A stretch of DNA of 64,000 nucleotides from Fomes fomentarius (GCA_022606135.1 JABYQN010000006.1:2852001-2916000); one strand, 5' to 3'. Shown: positions 34,201 to 46,670, counted from the first letter of the stretch. Notes: generated by a model not told the origin, from the letters alone. Numbers and translations are program-made.

Positions 34201-34996
34201 TGTGCCCACTGTCGGGCAGAACCTGCACGGTCGTAACCCCTCCTGCAACCGCATACACAAAGGAGGCGTCATGTGTGTTAAGCCCGTCGATACTCCTGAG
34301 CCATGGCAGAATCGGCCCATTGGGCGAGTCGAGTTCCAGAGCTCCCGCAGTGACAGGCGCACTGACAACCCCTGCGCGGGAATGCAGGTCGACTGTACTC
34401 AGAACAAGACTAGTCAGGCACTCCTATCATCCACAATGATGAAACGTCAACGACGCACCCAGTCCCGGAGTCATCCACGCTCCATGCGCGTCAACGACAT
34501 CTGCATCTCGTCCCAGGAAGAGCACCTCTGGTATGTACCCGATTCCTTGAACTAGGCCTTTATCGAGGTATACGTCCCCGTATACGATTTCGGTGCCATT
34601 TCGCGCCCCCGTCCACAACGTGACGTTCTTGATGAGAGTCGGACGAGTGCCAGGCTCAAACCTGTCAGAGCTGCTCCTTGCAAAGAAGTCCTCCGAGGGG
34701 CCAGGGACGGGATGCAGATTGGCGCATCGTGACAGAACATCCTCGGCGACAAGTTGACTTTGTTGCATGCGTGTTCGCACGTCGTCTCCTCGTCTCGAGA
34801 CGGACAGAAGCGGAAAACATAGTGCATATAACGTAAATGCTGTGAGCACTGCAGAGAGTATCCGGCGCTGCACTTGGGTTGGACCCGAAATTCGCAACGG
34901 TCGTTGAAGTCCTGGTTCTGGTTCTTGTGGAGTTAGAGCGGTAGGATGAGTAGGGTACACAGTGGGCAGATGCCCACGCTTCTCTCGTTCGGACAT
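31226..34996 (-). CDS. Large membrane-anchored amidohydrolase-family protein
   Basis: Fungal amidohydrolase-like protein of about 950 residues. I chose MSEREKRGHLPTVYPTHPTA at 34996; 35041 is also possible. A hydrophobic segment RRILSAVLTAFTLYALCFPL then anchors it, so the catalytic part is probably lumenal or extracellular. Family motifs follow across many introns: GTRPTLIKNVTLWTG, VDAHGAWMTPG, DLHSRAG, GPILPWLRSIDGLNTHD, VAGGVTTVQVLPDSGHNAIG, ACGESTRAYGNRMDNIWALR, GAHEAYFVP, RGSEFAPRVLAENGFPIAIK, SDPNSHNSRYLVFEAQQA, NMALTSVTSIPATAAGL and DADLVLWDSHPLQLGATPRK. A second half ends LEFTSKPVAIVSPARGFVEI-V at 31226. The intron after GFPIAIK appears to use a GC donor. Some expected metal ligands look replaced (see findings). 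Confidence 0.85.
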
Positions 34997-35443
34997 CGTC
35001 GAGGTAGAGGAGAGAGGAGCCGCCAGTGGTGGACCGTCCACGCGCAGCCGAACATCCTTATACGCAAGCGGTGATGAAGGCCTCGTTCATGGAGCATGCC
35101 TTGACCCACGACCCTGCAGGTGCATGCCCTGGTCGTGGCCTGTCAGTGGAGGACTGACTTGGCGATGTGCAGTTCCAGGGTTGCCTCCGGCTCGATATAT
35201 TGAGCTCACGAGGCAACCCATGCGTTGGTTTAAGTTGGTTTTTGCATGCTGATTGGAGAGCTCTTACGCATGTACACAGTACAGTATACACCACCTGCGC
35301 CTCTTCACAATAGGCTTCACTCACCGAGATCGGCATACGGCGACAGCCGCTGTTGAAGGCATGTCTGAAGCAATCTCACTTCGCGGGACACGAGCCACGA
35401 CTAGATGGTGATTGGAAGAACTCGAATGCAGCATAGACACACG

Positions 35444-35863
35444 CTACACCGTGACCCCGAGCAAGGCCGCGCCGCTCTTGATGCCCCGACCGCGCGCCGC
35501 GGCAAAGCTGATAATAAGACAACTCAACAAGAACCCCGAGAACCTGTGGCCGCGCACAGTATCGCATCAGACACTACCTCCCTCCCTGCTCGCGAACTCA
35601 CTCACTCACCGAAAGAACGCCACCCGCGACAACGACCGCTCCTCCAGCGCCGTCCTCGACGACGCAAATATCGACCGCAGCACCGCAGGCGTCACCGGCA
35701 TGCGGCTCTGATTGGGCGACGGCGGTGGCAGACCTGCGTCCGCTGAAGGGCCAGTCTGGGAACCATTGCGGACGTAGACCGAGTTTGGGTGTGTGGCCGT
35801 AGGTGTGTTGTGGAACGCAGATGGTGTCGGAGTTATGGAGGAGGAGGAAGAGAGGTTGCTCAT
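35444..35863 (-). CDS. Small Ser/Pro-rich protein with one membrane segment, unknown
   Basis: Two exons. The first runs from the ATG at 35863, MSNLSSSSSITPTPSAFHNT, through a Ser/Pro/Asn-rich region to ALEERSLSRVAFFR, with donor tttcg|gtgagt. The acceptor ccacag precedes GTTCTCGGGG, giving FSGFLLSCLIISFAAARGRG and IKSGAALLGVTV with TAG at 35444-35446. The joined protein has about 125 residues, with one hydrophobic helix near the C-terminus flanked by Arg. I do not recognise it. The good splice signals and a membrane segment that appears only after splicing favour a real gene. It is head-to-head with the LRR gene. Confidence 0.5.
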
Positions 35864-36194
35864 CGTCAATGTTGATGTTGTCAGTGTCGGGGGTTTATGT
35901 ATGCATGAACTCGTCGCAGTCGTATCACTGGCAGAGCGTCCAAGTTGCTTTCGCAGCATGTGTTATGGGCGTCTATGATATTCGGCGGCCCGGGCCGCGG
36001 TATACCGTACTTCTCGGATTTACGCGCGAAGGCAAAGCGAGTGGGCATTGGACAGGAATGGACGCTTTGGCTCTCAAGCTCAAGCTTTCTCCCATGCCTC
36101 TTATGCCACGGACCACCTTTCAGTTTTACAAGCGTGCAGCTTTTGCGCGCCCATATAAAGACCCCCCAGCGTCGGACAGCCTCACCCATACAGA
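35864..36194. promoter_or_regulatory. Shared upstream region, small membrane protein / LRR gene
   Basis: 331 bases between divergent start codons. A TATA-like atataaag lies at about 36152-36160, some 40 bases before the LRR gene start, and could be its core promoter. Confidence 0.5.
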
Positions 36195-37793
36195 ATGGAG
36201 CACGCATACATCGACGAGCTACCCTCAGACGAGGAGTCCTGCTTCTACGCCGAGCACCTCGTCTTCCACCCCGACCCCGACCCCGACCCCGACTTTCCAC
36301 CTGAATACATCGATGACGAGCTTGCGGAGGTCCTTCCATATTGCCCAAACATCACCTCCGCTTACCTCAGTGGCATCCCGGACCTGTCCTCACGAACGCT
36401 CATCCTTCTTGCGGAGAATGCGCCCGATCTTACATACCTCGACATCTCCGGCTGCGCAGAAGTCACGGACCTGGGGCTGTCTTCCGTGGCGACCCACTCT
36501 ACCTCCCTTACCTCCCTATTCATCAGCCGCATACCGGGAGTTACCGATCGTGGCCTTGCAGCGCTCGTCCGGGGGCTGCCACACCTCGAGGACCTGGAGA
36601 TAGACAACCTCTCGCTCATAACGGCCGTCTCGCTGCGGGACGTCTGGACATTCGCGCGGGGGCTGAAGCACTGGACACTCTCTGGGTGCATGAACATAAC
36701 AGACGCAGGCTTCCCATGGGTGCCGGGAACCACGCAGCTGCAAACCAATCAGGAGAGGGACGATCGGCGGAGGACGTGGATGGAGAACCTACCCCCGTTG
36801 GTTTTACCTGGAACACACACTCTCGACAACCTACGCATTCTGGACCTTAGTCACTGCGTGCGCCTGACGGATGCAGCGATCCTCGGTGTCGTAGCGCATG
36901 CACCCCGCATAAACCAGCTGAATATAGCAGGATGTATCGAACTCACCGACCGCGCATTGCAGGCGCTCTGTGCGCTAGGACGACACCTACGTATTCTTGA
37001 CGTCGCCGGACTAGAACGTGTCACCGACAAGGGTGTCTTCGCGGTTATATCTGAATGCAGGCGACTTCGGTCGGTGGACGTGAGTTGTGAGTACTATTTG
37101 TCAGTTCGCTCCAGAGCATTGGGTTTCCACTTCGGCTAGCCGTGATCTTCGATGAGCACCCGAACATCTTCATCCAATGCCGTGATTGTGGATGAGAATC
37201 ATCGGAGTTCATCGCGATAGAGGGAGATGGGGACTGGATTGCTCTTATATAATCTGGAATTGCACTGACGGCGTTATTGTTGCTACAGTCATGACAGGCT
37301 TGACAGATTTGGTCGTGCTTGAACTGGCCTCCCTACCTCGGCTGGAGCGGCTTGCAGCAGCGGGACTGCCGCGCCTGACCGACCATGCAGCATTCTTTCT
37401 GGCAGAACATGCATTCGAGCTGGAGCAACTCCACTTAAGTTACTGTGTTCGCCTAAGCTTGGACGGGGTGCGGGCGATGCTTCGGAGATTGACGAAACTG
37501 GAGCGGTTGAGCCTAACTGGAGTGCCAGCGATGCGCCGACGGGGTGTACGACGGTTTTCCGAGAGGCCTCCCGAGGTGAGTGGGCTCCCGTGGCATCATT
37601 TTAAGGACAACGCTGACACATTGGACGTAAGAGCCACGAAGAAGGGAAGCAAGGACTATATCGTGAGTTCCGCGGAGGAAATATACGTGGGCTTGGAGAG
37701 TTTCTTGACAAGGAGGAGTGGCGGAAGAGGGAAGCCGAGCGGCTGAACGTCTTGTTCGAGCCGAGAGGAGATGACTCTCGCGAGCTGTACTGA
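36195..37793 (+). CDS. AMN1/F-box-type leucine-rich-repeat protein
   Basis: Protein of AMN1/FBXL-type cysteine-containing LRRs. MEHAYIDELPSDEESCFYAE is followed by a DPDPDPDPD run from a cccgac hexanucleotide repeat, then repeats such as DLTYLDISGCAEVTDLGL, LTSLFISRIPGVTDRGLAAL, HWTLSGCMNITDAG, NLRILDLSHCVRLTDAAILG, INQLNIAGCIELTDRALQAL and HLRILDVAGLERVTDKGVF. The first exon ends at VDVS plus one T (donor gtgagtact). The next exon starts after gttgctacag with ATGACAGGC, giving F-MTGLTDLVVLELASLPRL. A final exon reading YREFRGGNIRGLGEF and EEWRKREAERLNVL ends DSRELY with TGA at 37791-37793; its acceptor (gggaag) is my best guess. No F-box is evident at the N-terminus. Likely a substrate-recognition or scaffold protein. 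Confidence 0.85.
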
Positions 37794-38649
37794 CTCTGAG
37801 ATGGAGTGTGACATGTGAGGTTTGGGCACAGATGACGAGGTGAGTAGCTTGCTGTGCGGGAACGCTTGCAGACAGCATACATCATTGGTGGTGTCAATAG
37901 ACATCGGCTATTCTGGAGAGTGAATCAGGTGTGTGCGGGCACGGCGAGCAAGAAATGGAAAAGCGCAAGTGATGTATCACGGATGAGGTGCAGCCAGAAC
38001 TACGGACCGCCGCAGCAGGAGAGGGAGAGGGGAGAGAAGACGTATGTGGCGGGCGGGGACGGCGCTGTCTACCTCCGTCGCGTGTTGATATGTGGCCGAA
38101 CATACCGATAAGGCAGGCGTGTTTCTATATATGGACAGGAGCGTTGCGGACCGAGAGCCGAAGAGGAGGATAATGGGTGTCAACGATGGCGTCACTGGGA
38201 GATTTTATAGGAGGGTGGCTGGCGTGCGTTGTACCTGGCCGTGTCCGCGTCCAAGCCGTCAGCATTGATGAGCTCGCTCCCGCAGACGACGCGCTCGCCC
38301 CGATCCTCGACGCCGCCCGCTCCTCGCCCCGCCGCCCGCACGCGCTGCGGGCTCCCACTCAGCCTTGATTGACGCGACAGTGTACGGACGTCGGACGGGC
38401 TCGTCAGATGTGTACGAACCAGGCGCAGTGACTAGCGACTCGGGCCGTGCATTCTGCAGCTCATTATTCTCTCCTTGCCCCAGCTGTTTCTGCGCAGGCC
38501 GACAGGGCGTTTCCAACCTTCCCCTCCTTCCTCCTCGTCGCCGTCTTCCCCTCCCTGCCCGCGCCAGAGTCATCCGGGAACATCCTCCATACGCGTCGCG
38601 TATTTCCAGCCTTATCGCGAATGCGCCCAAGCCGAACGTGCAATTCATC
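37794..38649. other. Upstream region of the RhoGEF gene
   Basis: About 860 bases with no supportable gene. The RhoGEF frame stays open upstream of its likely start (to 38365), without low-noise motifs. This is probably promoter and 5' UTR. Confidence 0.45.
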
Positions 38650-41600
38650 ATGTCCGCCTCCGTAAACGTGCTTCCCCAGCAGCGGCCCTCTCTTCTTGAC
38701 CGCCGCACATCCAATAACCTCCCTCACCTACCAGACCATCTCTCCGTCGCCGACCTCCTCCCCCATACTCCGCGCTCATCCAGGCCCCCGAGCACGAGCA
38801 CAACTATATCTGTGCTCGGGCCAAATCCCAGGAGGCCCTCGGCGGGCTTCCTCCCGTTCGTCCCCCTCACCCCCATCATGGCCTCTCCCCTCCTGACGCC
38901 AGAAGTCGCGCACTCCCCAACGCCGGCGGCCGTGCGTGAGGCCACCGCTCGCCACATAGTCTCGAGCCACTCTGTCCCCAGCGGTGACTACATCAACCAT
39001 CACCCCTCTCCACCGAATCCCACATGGACCACCCACCCACCCACTCCCCCGCCCAAGCACGCCTCATCCCCGCGCCTCGCGCCCTCCACGCCTCCCTCTC
39101 CACCGCGCTCGTTGAGGCACCGCAGCAAGAGTAGGAGTCGTAATGCGCTCAACCGCACCGGTCCTCGACCCGCGTCAGTCGCATATTTCACGCCCTCATC
39201 TCTGTCCCATCCTTCTTCCACCGCGACACCCTCGACAGCACAGACTAGTCCTGTCCTGCTTGAGCGTGTCCCGGCCCGCCGTCTGTCACTCCCATCGGAC
39301 TTGTCAAAACCTCTTCCGCCTGTGCCCGGACCGCCTGATGACGGAGCGCTCCAAGACCTCTCTCCGGTGCTGGTCCGATGCGAGGACGCGCTGATCGTCG
39401 ACACTGACATGCACCAAACGCTCCTTCCGAGTTTGTCGCGCCGCGCGCCCACAAATCATGCGCGTGCAGCGTCAATAGGGTCAGGCTCAGCTGAAACGGG
39501 CACGTTGCGCATGGTGGGAAAGAAGCTGTTCAATCTAGCTGAGGACGAGGGTGATCTATCGGACGAGGAGGTCGGTGAGCAGCGCGCGTATAAGGAGGAA
39601 GAGAGGCCGGTGCGGGAACACTCTGACCGAGGACACGAAATGGGACAAACACGCGTGCGCGAACAGGAGAAGGAAAAGGCAGAACGGGTCCGTCGGTATC
39701 ATGCTCTCATGGAGCTACTTACCACGGAGGTCGGCTACCTTCTAGACCTTCGCGCGCTGGTCACGGTAGGTCGTCGTCCTCTAACATCGCTGCGAACATT
39801 CATCATTGACTTCCTGGCAGGTGTACCTCGTCCTTCTCTCCTCGCTGCCCGTTACACCCGGATCTGTGGGCCCCCCACTGCTGCCCACATCTCCACTTGG
39901 AACACCATCAAGTGTTGGGGTATCACCGCCTCCAGCCCGACCACTGACCAGCTTCTCTGCTCTTTCCATACCTTCGATCTTTCCACATTCGCGATCGTCC
40001 ATATTGCAAACTTCGCCTGGTCCTTCTCCCTCACCCACGTCGGAATACCTTATCGGCACGAACCAAAATCAGACTGGCTCGCGCGAACGTGAACGACAAC
40101 CATCCGTGACATCCAATCCAGCCGTGTCGAAAGAGCGCGACCGCGACAAAGAGAATTCGGACCGAGTACTGCCTCTCAAGTCAGGCAAGTCGCGCTCACC
40201 TGGACCCGTCCTGATCGAAAGGGAGGTGCGAGCAGTATGCCGAAATGCCCAGGAGCTGCTCAAGTTTCATGAGCGCTTTGTGCATGAATTGCGCGACGCG
40301 GTCGGCGTGTGCGGCTTCGGGGGTGCGTTGGCTCAGACCGGTGAAGAGCCTTCGGAGTATAGGAGCGGTGAAGAGTACGTGACAGAGCGAGTCGAGAGAG
40401 CAGTGGAGATCGTGGCAGCGAAGTTCGCGAACGAGGTGCGTGCCCATACATCGTGCTCCGTGTTCTCTCGCGTGGCTGAATATTGGCGCCTGGTCCCCCA
40501 TCGCCCCAGGCTGCGTCCTTCAGCATATACGAGACGTTCTGTCCGGGACATGCAGCAGCCACGGACCTGGTTCGGCGTGCCCAGGAGCGGTGGCCATCCG
40601 CATGGGATGCGTACGAGCAGCGGTGCGCACAGCTCGTCGCGCACACCTGGTCAAACTCGCAACAGGGTGTCTCCAAGGACGAGCCCGAGCTCTCTTCGCC
40701 CACCTCGCCCCTGTCTGAAGCTGAGGATGCACCGCTAGATTCTGAACAATTATCCTCCATCCGCAAACGGGGGGAGTCGCAGCCTCATCTCTCGTTCACC
40801 TTTCCTGCATCACCCTCTTCTGCTGTTGCAACATCTCCCTCTCGTTCTCCCTCCAGCTCACAGCTTCCCTTCCCTGTTTCAAGTCCCGCAACGGGGGCCG
40901 CTCCTTCGTCCGCGGTGGGGGAGAGGCGGACGCGCAGCAGTGGCTCAAGGTTGAAGTTCATGGACTACCTTATCAAGCCTGTTCAGCGGATATGCAAGTA
41001 CCCGTTACTGCTCGACCAGCTCCTCGACAAGCGGCGGAAGCGGTATTCATCTCAGGCTGAACTCCATGGAGAGGATGGTCTGGACGCAGCAGTCAGGAAA
41101 GCCGGCCAGGCGATGCGCGAGGTAGTCAATCGAGTGAACCAGGCAAGCGAGAAGGAGGCGCACAACCTCCGCTCAGCACTCATCGCGTCGAGGATCTCGT
41201 TCTCACATGCCCAGCCAAATTCAGCTGCATCTGCTTTCCCGCCGTCAGCATTCATCCTGCCGGTAAACTCCACTTCGAGCCCTCCCTCGTCAGACGGCAC
41301 GTCTTCTTCATCCCACGACCATTCGACGACTTCAAACTCTCCATGCTCCGCCGTCTCCACGCCACCTACTTCTCCTGGGGTTCTCCCGCCGACATCGCGT
41401 GCGACGTCCCTCACTGCCGAGTTTGTGTCTTCTTTGGGCCCGTGCATGCTTGCGGGTGCGTTGGATGTTGTCCAGCATCAGTCTCACAGGGCGAAATACT
41501 TGGGCGCATTCTTGTATGCCGGTGGATACTGCATTCTCGCGAAGATATCCAAGGGCGGGCGGGTCTATGAACCACGGCATTGGTTCTCGTTCAGCCAGGT

Positions 41601-43417
41601 CGAGGTGGTGGATACCGAGGAGGACGATCGTATGTTCTATTGTGCTTTCTTCCAGTCTATCTCTGCTGACCATGACAACCTGCTCAACTGCAGCGGCATT
41701 CCCATTCTCGTTCCGCGTAAGCGGACATGGCCACCATCTCGAGCTCGCAGTCTCATGCGCTCAAGAGAAGTCAATCTGGATGGCTGCCATCAATGACTCA
41801 CTCTTGGTGAAGCCATCATGGAAGAACGAGCCCGTCTCGAGCTTCCAAGCAGATGACAAGACTCCTGCTTCTGCGCCGCCACTGGTAGATGAGCCTCAGG
41901 AAATTGCCAACGGCCTGCCGACTATCCTGTCCCACTCAGAGCTTGAGAAGCAGAATGACGCAAGCGAGTGCTCGGTCAACACCCCTGCTGCGTCGAAGCT
42001 CAAGTATTCGAAGACGCTCTCGAGATTGGACGGACTTGCTCTCAAACACGACCAGCACTCGCAATCGTCGACGTTCTCCGCAGCCCTGAGCCGCCGCTCC
42101 TCCACGGCATCAGTCAAGGCGTTCTTCTCGCCGATGTCTTTCGACTCGACGCGCATACAGCGGTTGTCTATGCAATCGCGTGCTCCGATCGACCATGGAT
42201 TGCACGACGTCTTTTCTGAGTCATGCCTCGCGGCCCGCGCGCAAGCACAGATGCGCGGAGAGGACTTGTTCCAAATGCGTGCACCCGGTAGCGCAGGAGG
42301 CAGGAGGCAGGGCAGCGGCATGTCTCGCTCGAACTCTGGACTGAGTATCGCGAGCGCCATGGGGTTCACCGCCGCTAAGAGAAAGTACGACATGGTCTCA
42401 CGCCGGAACCGGTCAGTGGACCTGGACATAGTCTCGATGCCACCCCTACCGCCGTTGCCTGTAGCAGTTGATGGTGCTTCACCCACCACAGCCCCGGAGA
42501 GTCAGAGTACTACTGCGCCAGGACCCTCCGGGCCTGCGCTGACGGTACGCGCAAAGTCGCTGGCGGTCCGGAGGCACAAGAAGCAGCCTGCGTCTATCGC
42601 GCCTGCCATCTCGACCGCAATCGCACAGATGAACGCTGAACAGGCAGGCCAGACGATTGTTCGCAGTCCCGAGGCGTTGTCGCTAGACTCGCCGCCTGAC
42701 GCCTCGCGTTGTTCCTCTGTGTCCTCGATCCTGCCCAGTCCGATGGACAACTCGCCTTTGCCTATTCCCGTACCTGGAATGTCGCCCTCTGGGACGGTCC
42801 GCCAGTCCGACGTCTCGCCCGGGCGCGGCGGACTGGATGGACAGCCAAAACGTGCGCGATCGATGGTGGAGAATGTGCGCTCCTTCTTCCAGCCACCGCG
42901 CTCGGAGTCACCCACGCCCACTGCCTCATCGTCGTCCGATGCGGGGCGTGCGTCACCTACTGCCCCTTGTACTTCAGAGGGGCAGACATCCGAGTTTGCG
43001 AGCGGTATCGTTCAGTGGCTGCGGCGTACCTCGTTGCGTACCAAATCCGCCGGGCCGTCCTTGTCTCCCTCGAGCGCGAGCGCGAGTACTGATGAACATG
43101 CGGAGTCCAAGCGTCTACTTCCCACTCGAAACTCAACGGACGGCGTCGCGTTACGTAGTCCTGAGTTCCTCGACCCTCTCCCACCACCCACGCCCCGGCA
43201 GCCCGGGAACAACATTGCGAGCCCGAAGAGACACCGGTCGCTCTTCGTGCCAGCTTCCCGGTCGCGCGATCTGGGTCTGCACAGGCAAAGGGAAGAGCTG
43301 TCTGCGCCGCCCATAACTCCGACTCGTAGCCTGTCAGCGAAGAAGTCGCTGAAGAACGTGCTGCTGTTCCAGCGGTCGAACGCCATGACGCCCATCAGCA
43401 CCCCCAGTGCGTCGTAG
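38650..43417 (+). CDS. Dbl-homology Rho guanine-nucleotide exchange factor (DH-PH)
   Basis: Activator of Rho-type GTPases, acting in polarity and cell-wall signalling. The start is MSASVNVLPQQRPSLLDRRT at 38650; the frame is open to 38365, so a longer N-terminus is possible. A long Ser/Pro-rich region precedes the DH domain. The DH begins with RYHALMELLTTEVGYLLDLR / ALVTVYL, is interrupted by a low-complexity insert, and resumes with ELLKFHERFVHELRDAVGV, SFSIYETFCPGHAAATDLVR and RLKFMDYLIKPVQRICKYPL / LLDQLLDKRRK (the CR3 signature). A PH-like domain follows: KYLGAFLYAGGYCILAKISK, PRHWFSFSQVEVVDTEEDD, then after an intron (gatc|gtatgt...actgcag) FPFSFRVSGHGHHLELAVSC and KSIWMAAINDSL. A long Ser-rich tail ends ISTPSAS with TAG at 43415-43417. 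Confidence 0.9.
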
Positions 43418-44780
43418 CCATAGCCTTGCGTGACTGTGACTTGAGGCTCCCTATCCTTATACCATTTGTCTCCTTGTCTTCCATTGATCCATACATGAGT
43501 TACGTCTGTCAGCCAGCGTCGTGTCATCCATTCGCATGCACCAGCATCATCCATCATCACCCATCATAGTTCGCCGACCACACACAACCATGAATCCTTC
43601 TCCTGCCTGTTTAGTGTACACATAATTTCATTCTCCCGCCGCCGCCGTCGCCGCCGCCACCACCACATTATCTGCGTCTCGCCGCCCGTTCGTTATACTG
43701 CTTGCCACCATGATGGCCCCTTCGCCTCGTCCGACACCATATCGTAATAGTAAGCCTGAATTGTGCGTATCTGCATACATTTCCCTCGCATGTACTGGGC
43801 AGCTGCGGCCGGACATGCGCCGCTCGCTGCTCTTTCCTGATTTGCATCGTGCTTGTCTTGGTACCTCACATTCCGTTTGACTTGTGCCGTAATCTCTTGC
43901 ACGGCCCCAATAGTGAATGCGACCTATTCGCACGCCCTAGTATTGGCAGCATTGCGCATGAGAACCTGAGTGTCATAGTATGTCGTGCTGTCTGAACGGT
44001 TGATTCACGTGCTGACTGAAATCACTCTACAGAGAGTGTACGAAGGCCCACCTCACCTCACAGCTTTTGCTGTTGTACGCTCTTGCAGGGCCTCGGCAAG
44101 AAGTTGGCATGCGGCGACACAAAACATCGTTGATGTTATATACGTTCAAAGGTAGTTCGTTGCGCTAACGGGTTTCGCAGACAGTTGTCTGACGCCTACA
44201 TGCTGTGCGACGTAGATTCATTGCCAGTGTGACTCTAGTAGTTGGCTCGCTTCTTGGTCACCTACTGTGTTTTGAACAGCGTATGTATTGCATTGTTCCT
44301 TGTGAGACACAGAAAGAACGGTGACGGCTGCCCTAGTCTGTGAAGCTGATGCTAACTTGAGGAGCTCCTCCTGTCAGTCTACTACTACTCATGTGATCTT
44401 CCGCTCGATCACTAGGAAGTCATACATAGCCGAATAGTGCCGGACACCCATAACGTGTCCTACCACCACCAAACTCGAGATCGAGGCCTCGCTTGTATAA
44501 CAGAACAGGGTAGTTTTGTGGCTCGATGAGTCGGACGGCGTGCTCACTTCCGCTCAATCCCGGTCACTCTTCGAGTCCTGTTTCATCGTAGCTGGTATTT
44601 GTGCGGACATATCTGTGTTTCAGAACAGGAACACGATACACGAAGGTGCATGCAGCAATTATATTGAATATTCGATATAAGAGAGCTGAGAGAGCTGAGA
44701 CCAAAGCCAAGAGATCAAGAACGGTGCGTGTGCGGATGCCTGCTCTGCAGGTACCTGTGTCTATGGGAGAGGGGATTTGT
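43418..44780. repeat. Intergenic region with a CCG/CCACC microsatellite
   Basis: About 1.4 kb between the RhoGEF stop and the 3' end of DUF6533 copy C. A short trinucleotide-rich run (ccgccgccgccgtcgccgcc then accaccacc) occurs at about 43636-43668. Otherwise nothing coding is supportable. The last ~100 bases (44690-44780) match sequence downstream of copies B and D and so belong to the duplicated 3' UTR. Confidence 0.5.
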
Positions 44781-45764
44781 CTACGGAGCATTGGGTACAA
44801 CTACCCCATTGCCAAGTGGCTCAAGCCTCTCCATCTCCATTTCTCTATCGTTGCCCTGCAGGCCACTCGTGACTTGGCATGTCTCCCCCAGTGCCGGCAA
44901 CGATGACCCCAAGGATCCTATGATCCGACTCAAGTTCAGACTTGACATTGAGGATACTTGAGAGTGCTGGTGGCTTGCTGCGTTGTTGGCTTCCTGTAGG
45001 TCCATCAAGAACCTAGACACGAGAATTGCAGTGAGACTAGTGGACGAGACCAATCAGCACTCCCAACGCAACACCGATGATGGGGTACAAACGGTTCTGT
45101 GAAGACGACAATAGTACTGCCAGTGGAATTTTCACCTTCGAAGGCATTGTTATCGTCGAAAATCTGCGGTGCGAGTGGGTGCCAGAACTTCTAACAGTGA
45201 TAATGCAAAAAGTCAAAGACTCACCGACAACAAAGAGAAGCCGAGGTGGAGAATATTCAGTGTCGCAAGAATCCTGTCAGCACGGCGGAGATCTTTGTCA
45301 ATATTGCCCAAACATGGACCATCAGAGCCTACAGATATCCTTGACACATACCCGAAATAAAGTGTACCTAGCCTAGTCATTGACAACGACCTAGACGAGA
45401 TTGGACAGAAAGCACTCACCATTTCTAAACAAGATGCTGGAGAGCGAAGATCCCTGGCCAAGAACCTTGATCTCCCTACTCGTCTTGTATGTTGCCTTCC
45501 ACGTGATAAAGATGACAAGCAGATCTGACGTGACGAGACAGACCCTAGAAATGATAGTAACTAATACAAATGACTGTCAGCATCAGTCGACATGACGCAG
45601 GTAAGGAAGGAACTACAACTAGTGCAAGTGCATGTGAGTGGTTGTCTTGAACGTGAAGCATTCACTAGACTTACTGATTCTGGATAGCTGCAGACAGAGC
45701 GACATCAATGTCACACCCATCAGAAGTTCCCACTACACTGCAGCACAAAGTGCAGTTGGAATCC

Positions 45765-45930
45765 AGACGGAGATGCGAACCGGTGGTATCCACTATGAGC
45801 GTCACCTGGATTCCCAGGTGCACTCCACCTGGAATCCACCAGTACGGCACACTAGTGGAATTCACTTGGCGCGGCATCTGTATTCCAGTAGACAGTCCAC
45901 CAGACATATAACAGCACCTGTATTCCACTA
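45765..45930. repeat. Left subterminal repeat block of the CACTA-like element
   Basis: At least seven degenerate copies of a ~12-base unit around ggaatccacc / ggtggattcc occur in both orientations, for example near 45760, 45786, 45810, 45831, 45858, 45880 and 45912. These are likely transposase-binding sites. Confidence 0.7.
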
Positions 45931-46113
45931 GTACAACCAGTAGATCTACGCTGGCAATAAGACTTCAGAATTTGGAGACCGTTCTTGAGCCCATTGACCG
46001 TGTGCCCTGCCAGTGTCGGTGCGTCTTAGGCGCCCATCTGCTGTTCTCTACCTCAATCGACACGATCCCGGTGCATTCGCCTCGTTCTCCCGCTCAAGTC
46101 CTTCGCTCGGAAC

Positions 46114-46670
46114 ATGTTTGACTCCTATCACGCTCCTAAGGTCCCCACCACCGTCCCGGACCTCTCGCTCGCCACCTTTGCACTGCTGGTATGTCATGTA
46201 TTGCTCCTGACTGTTATCGTACTGATACTGTCGCATTCCCCCTGTGTAGCGCAAAATCGCCACTCCGCTCGCCCACCAACAGCATACCACCCGCACTGAT
46301 ACCGGTTTCTGGAGGGATGTCGAACAAGAGCTGGATAGGCTCTTCGAGCTTTATGGGAAGGATCACAACAGCGAGCAGTGGCTAAAGTGAGTACAGCCAG
46401 TTCTTCGTGTCTGCGCCCGTGTATACTAACTTCGGTTTCGAGTTGGATCCAACAGATGCTTAAGGAGGACGAAGAGCGGGTCCCGGCTTGCCAGACAGGT
46501 AGGAATCGAATTGAACTCGGCGCCAGCGTGGCGAACGCAACTCGTCCCTCGACCCTGCGTCTGGTAGCGAGAACAATGGTGAAGACAACGACTATGGCGT
46601 GAATGACGCTGATGCCGACCGTGTTCTTGAGCATGAGTTTGACGACGACGAGAACATGTTTCAAATTTGA
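46114..46670 (+). CDS. Spliced unknown reading frame carried inside the CACTA-like element
   Basis: The exon 46114-46188 gives MFDSYHAPKVPTTVPDLSLA / TFALL. The intron gtatgt...gtgtag leads to 46250, RKIATPLAHQQHTTRTDTGF then WRDVEQELDRLFELYGKDHN / SEQWL. A second intron (gtgagt...tttcgag) rejoins in phase to NWIQQMLKEDEERVPACQT. A third small intron probably follows, then a very acidic end ENNGEDNDYGVNDADADRVL / EHEFDDDENMFQI with TGA at 46668-46670. The good splice signals and phase agreement argue for a real gene model of about 150 residues. It is no recognised transposase; it could be a captured host gene piece or an accessory protein of the element. The third intron and the stop are uncertain. 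Confidence 0.5.

Noticed and set aside
34132..34555. Plus-strand frame of 183 codons
   Set aside because: Antisense to amidohydrolase exons that carry family motifs.
45671..45931. Open frames on both strands over the subterminal repeats
   Set aside because: They arise from the repeat unit ggaatccacc read in several frames; part of the transposon end, not a gene.
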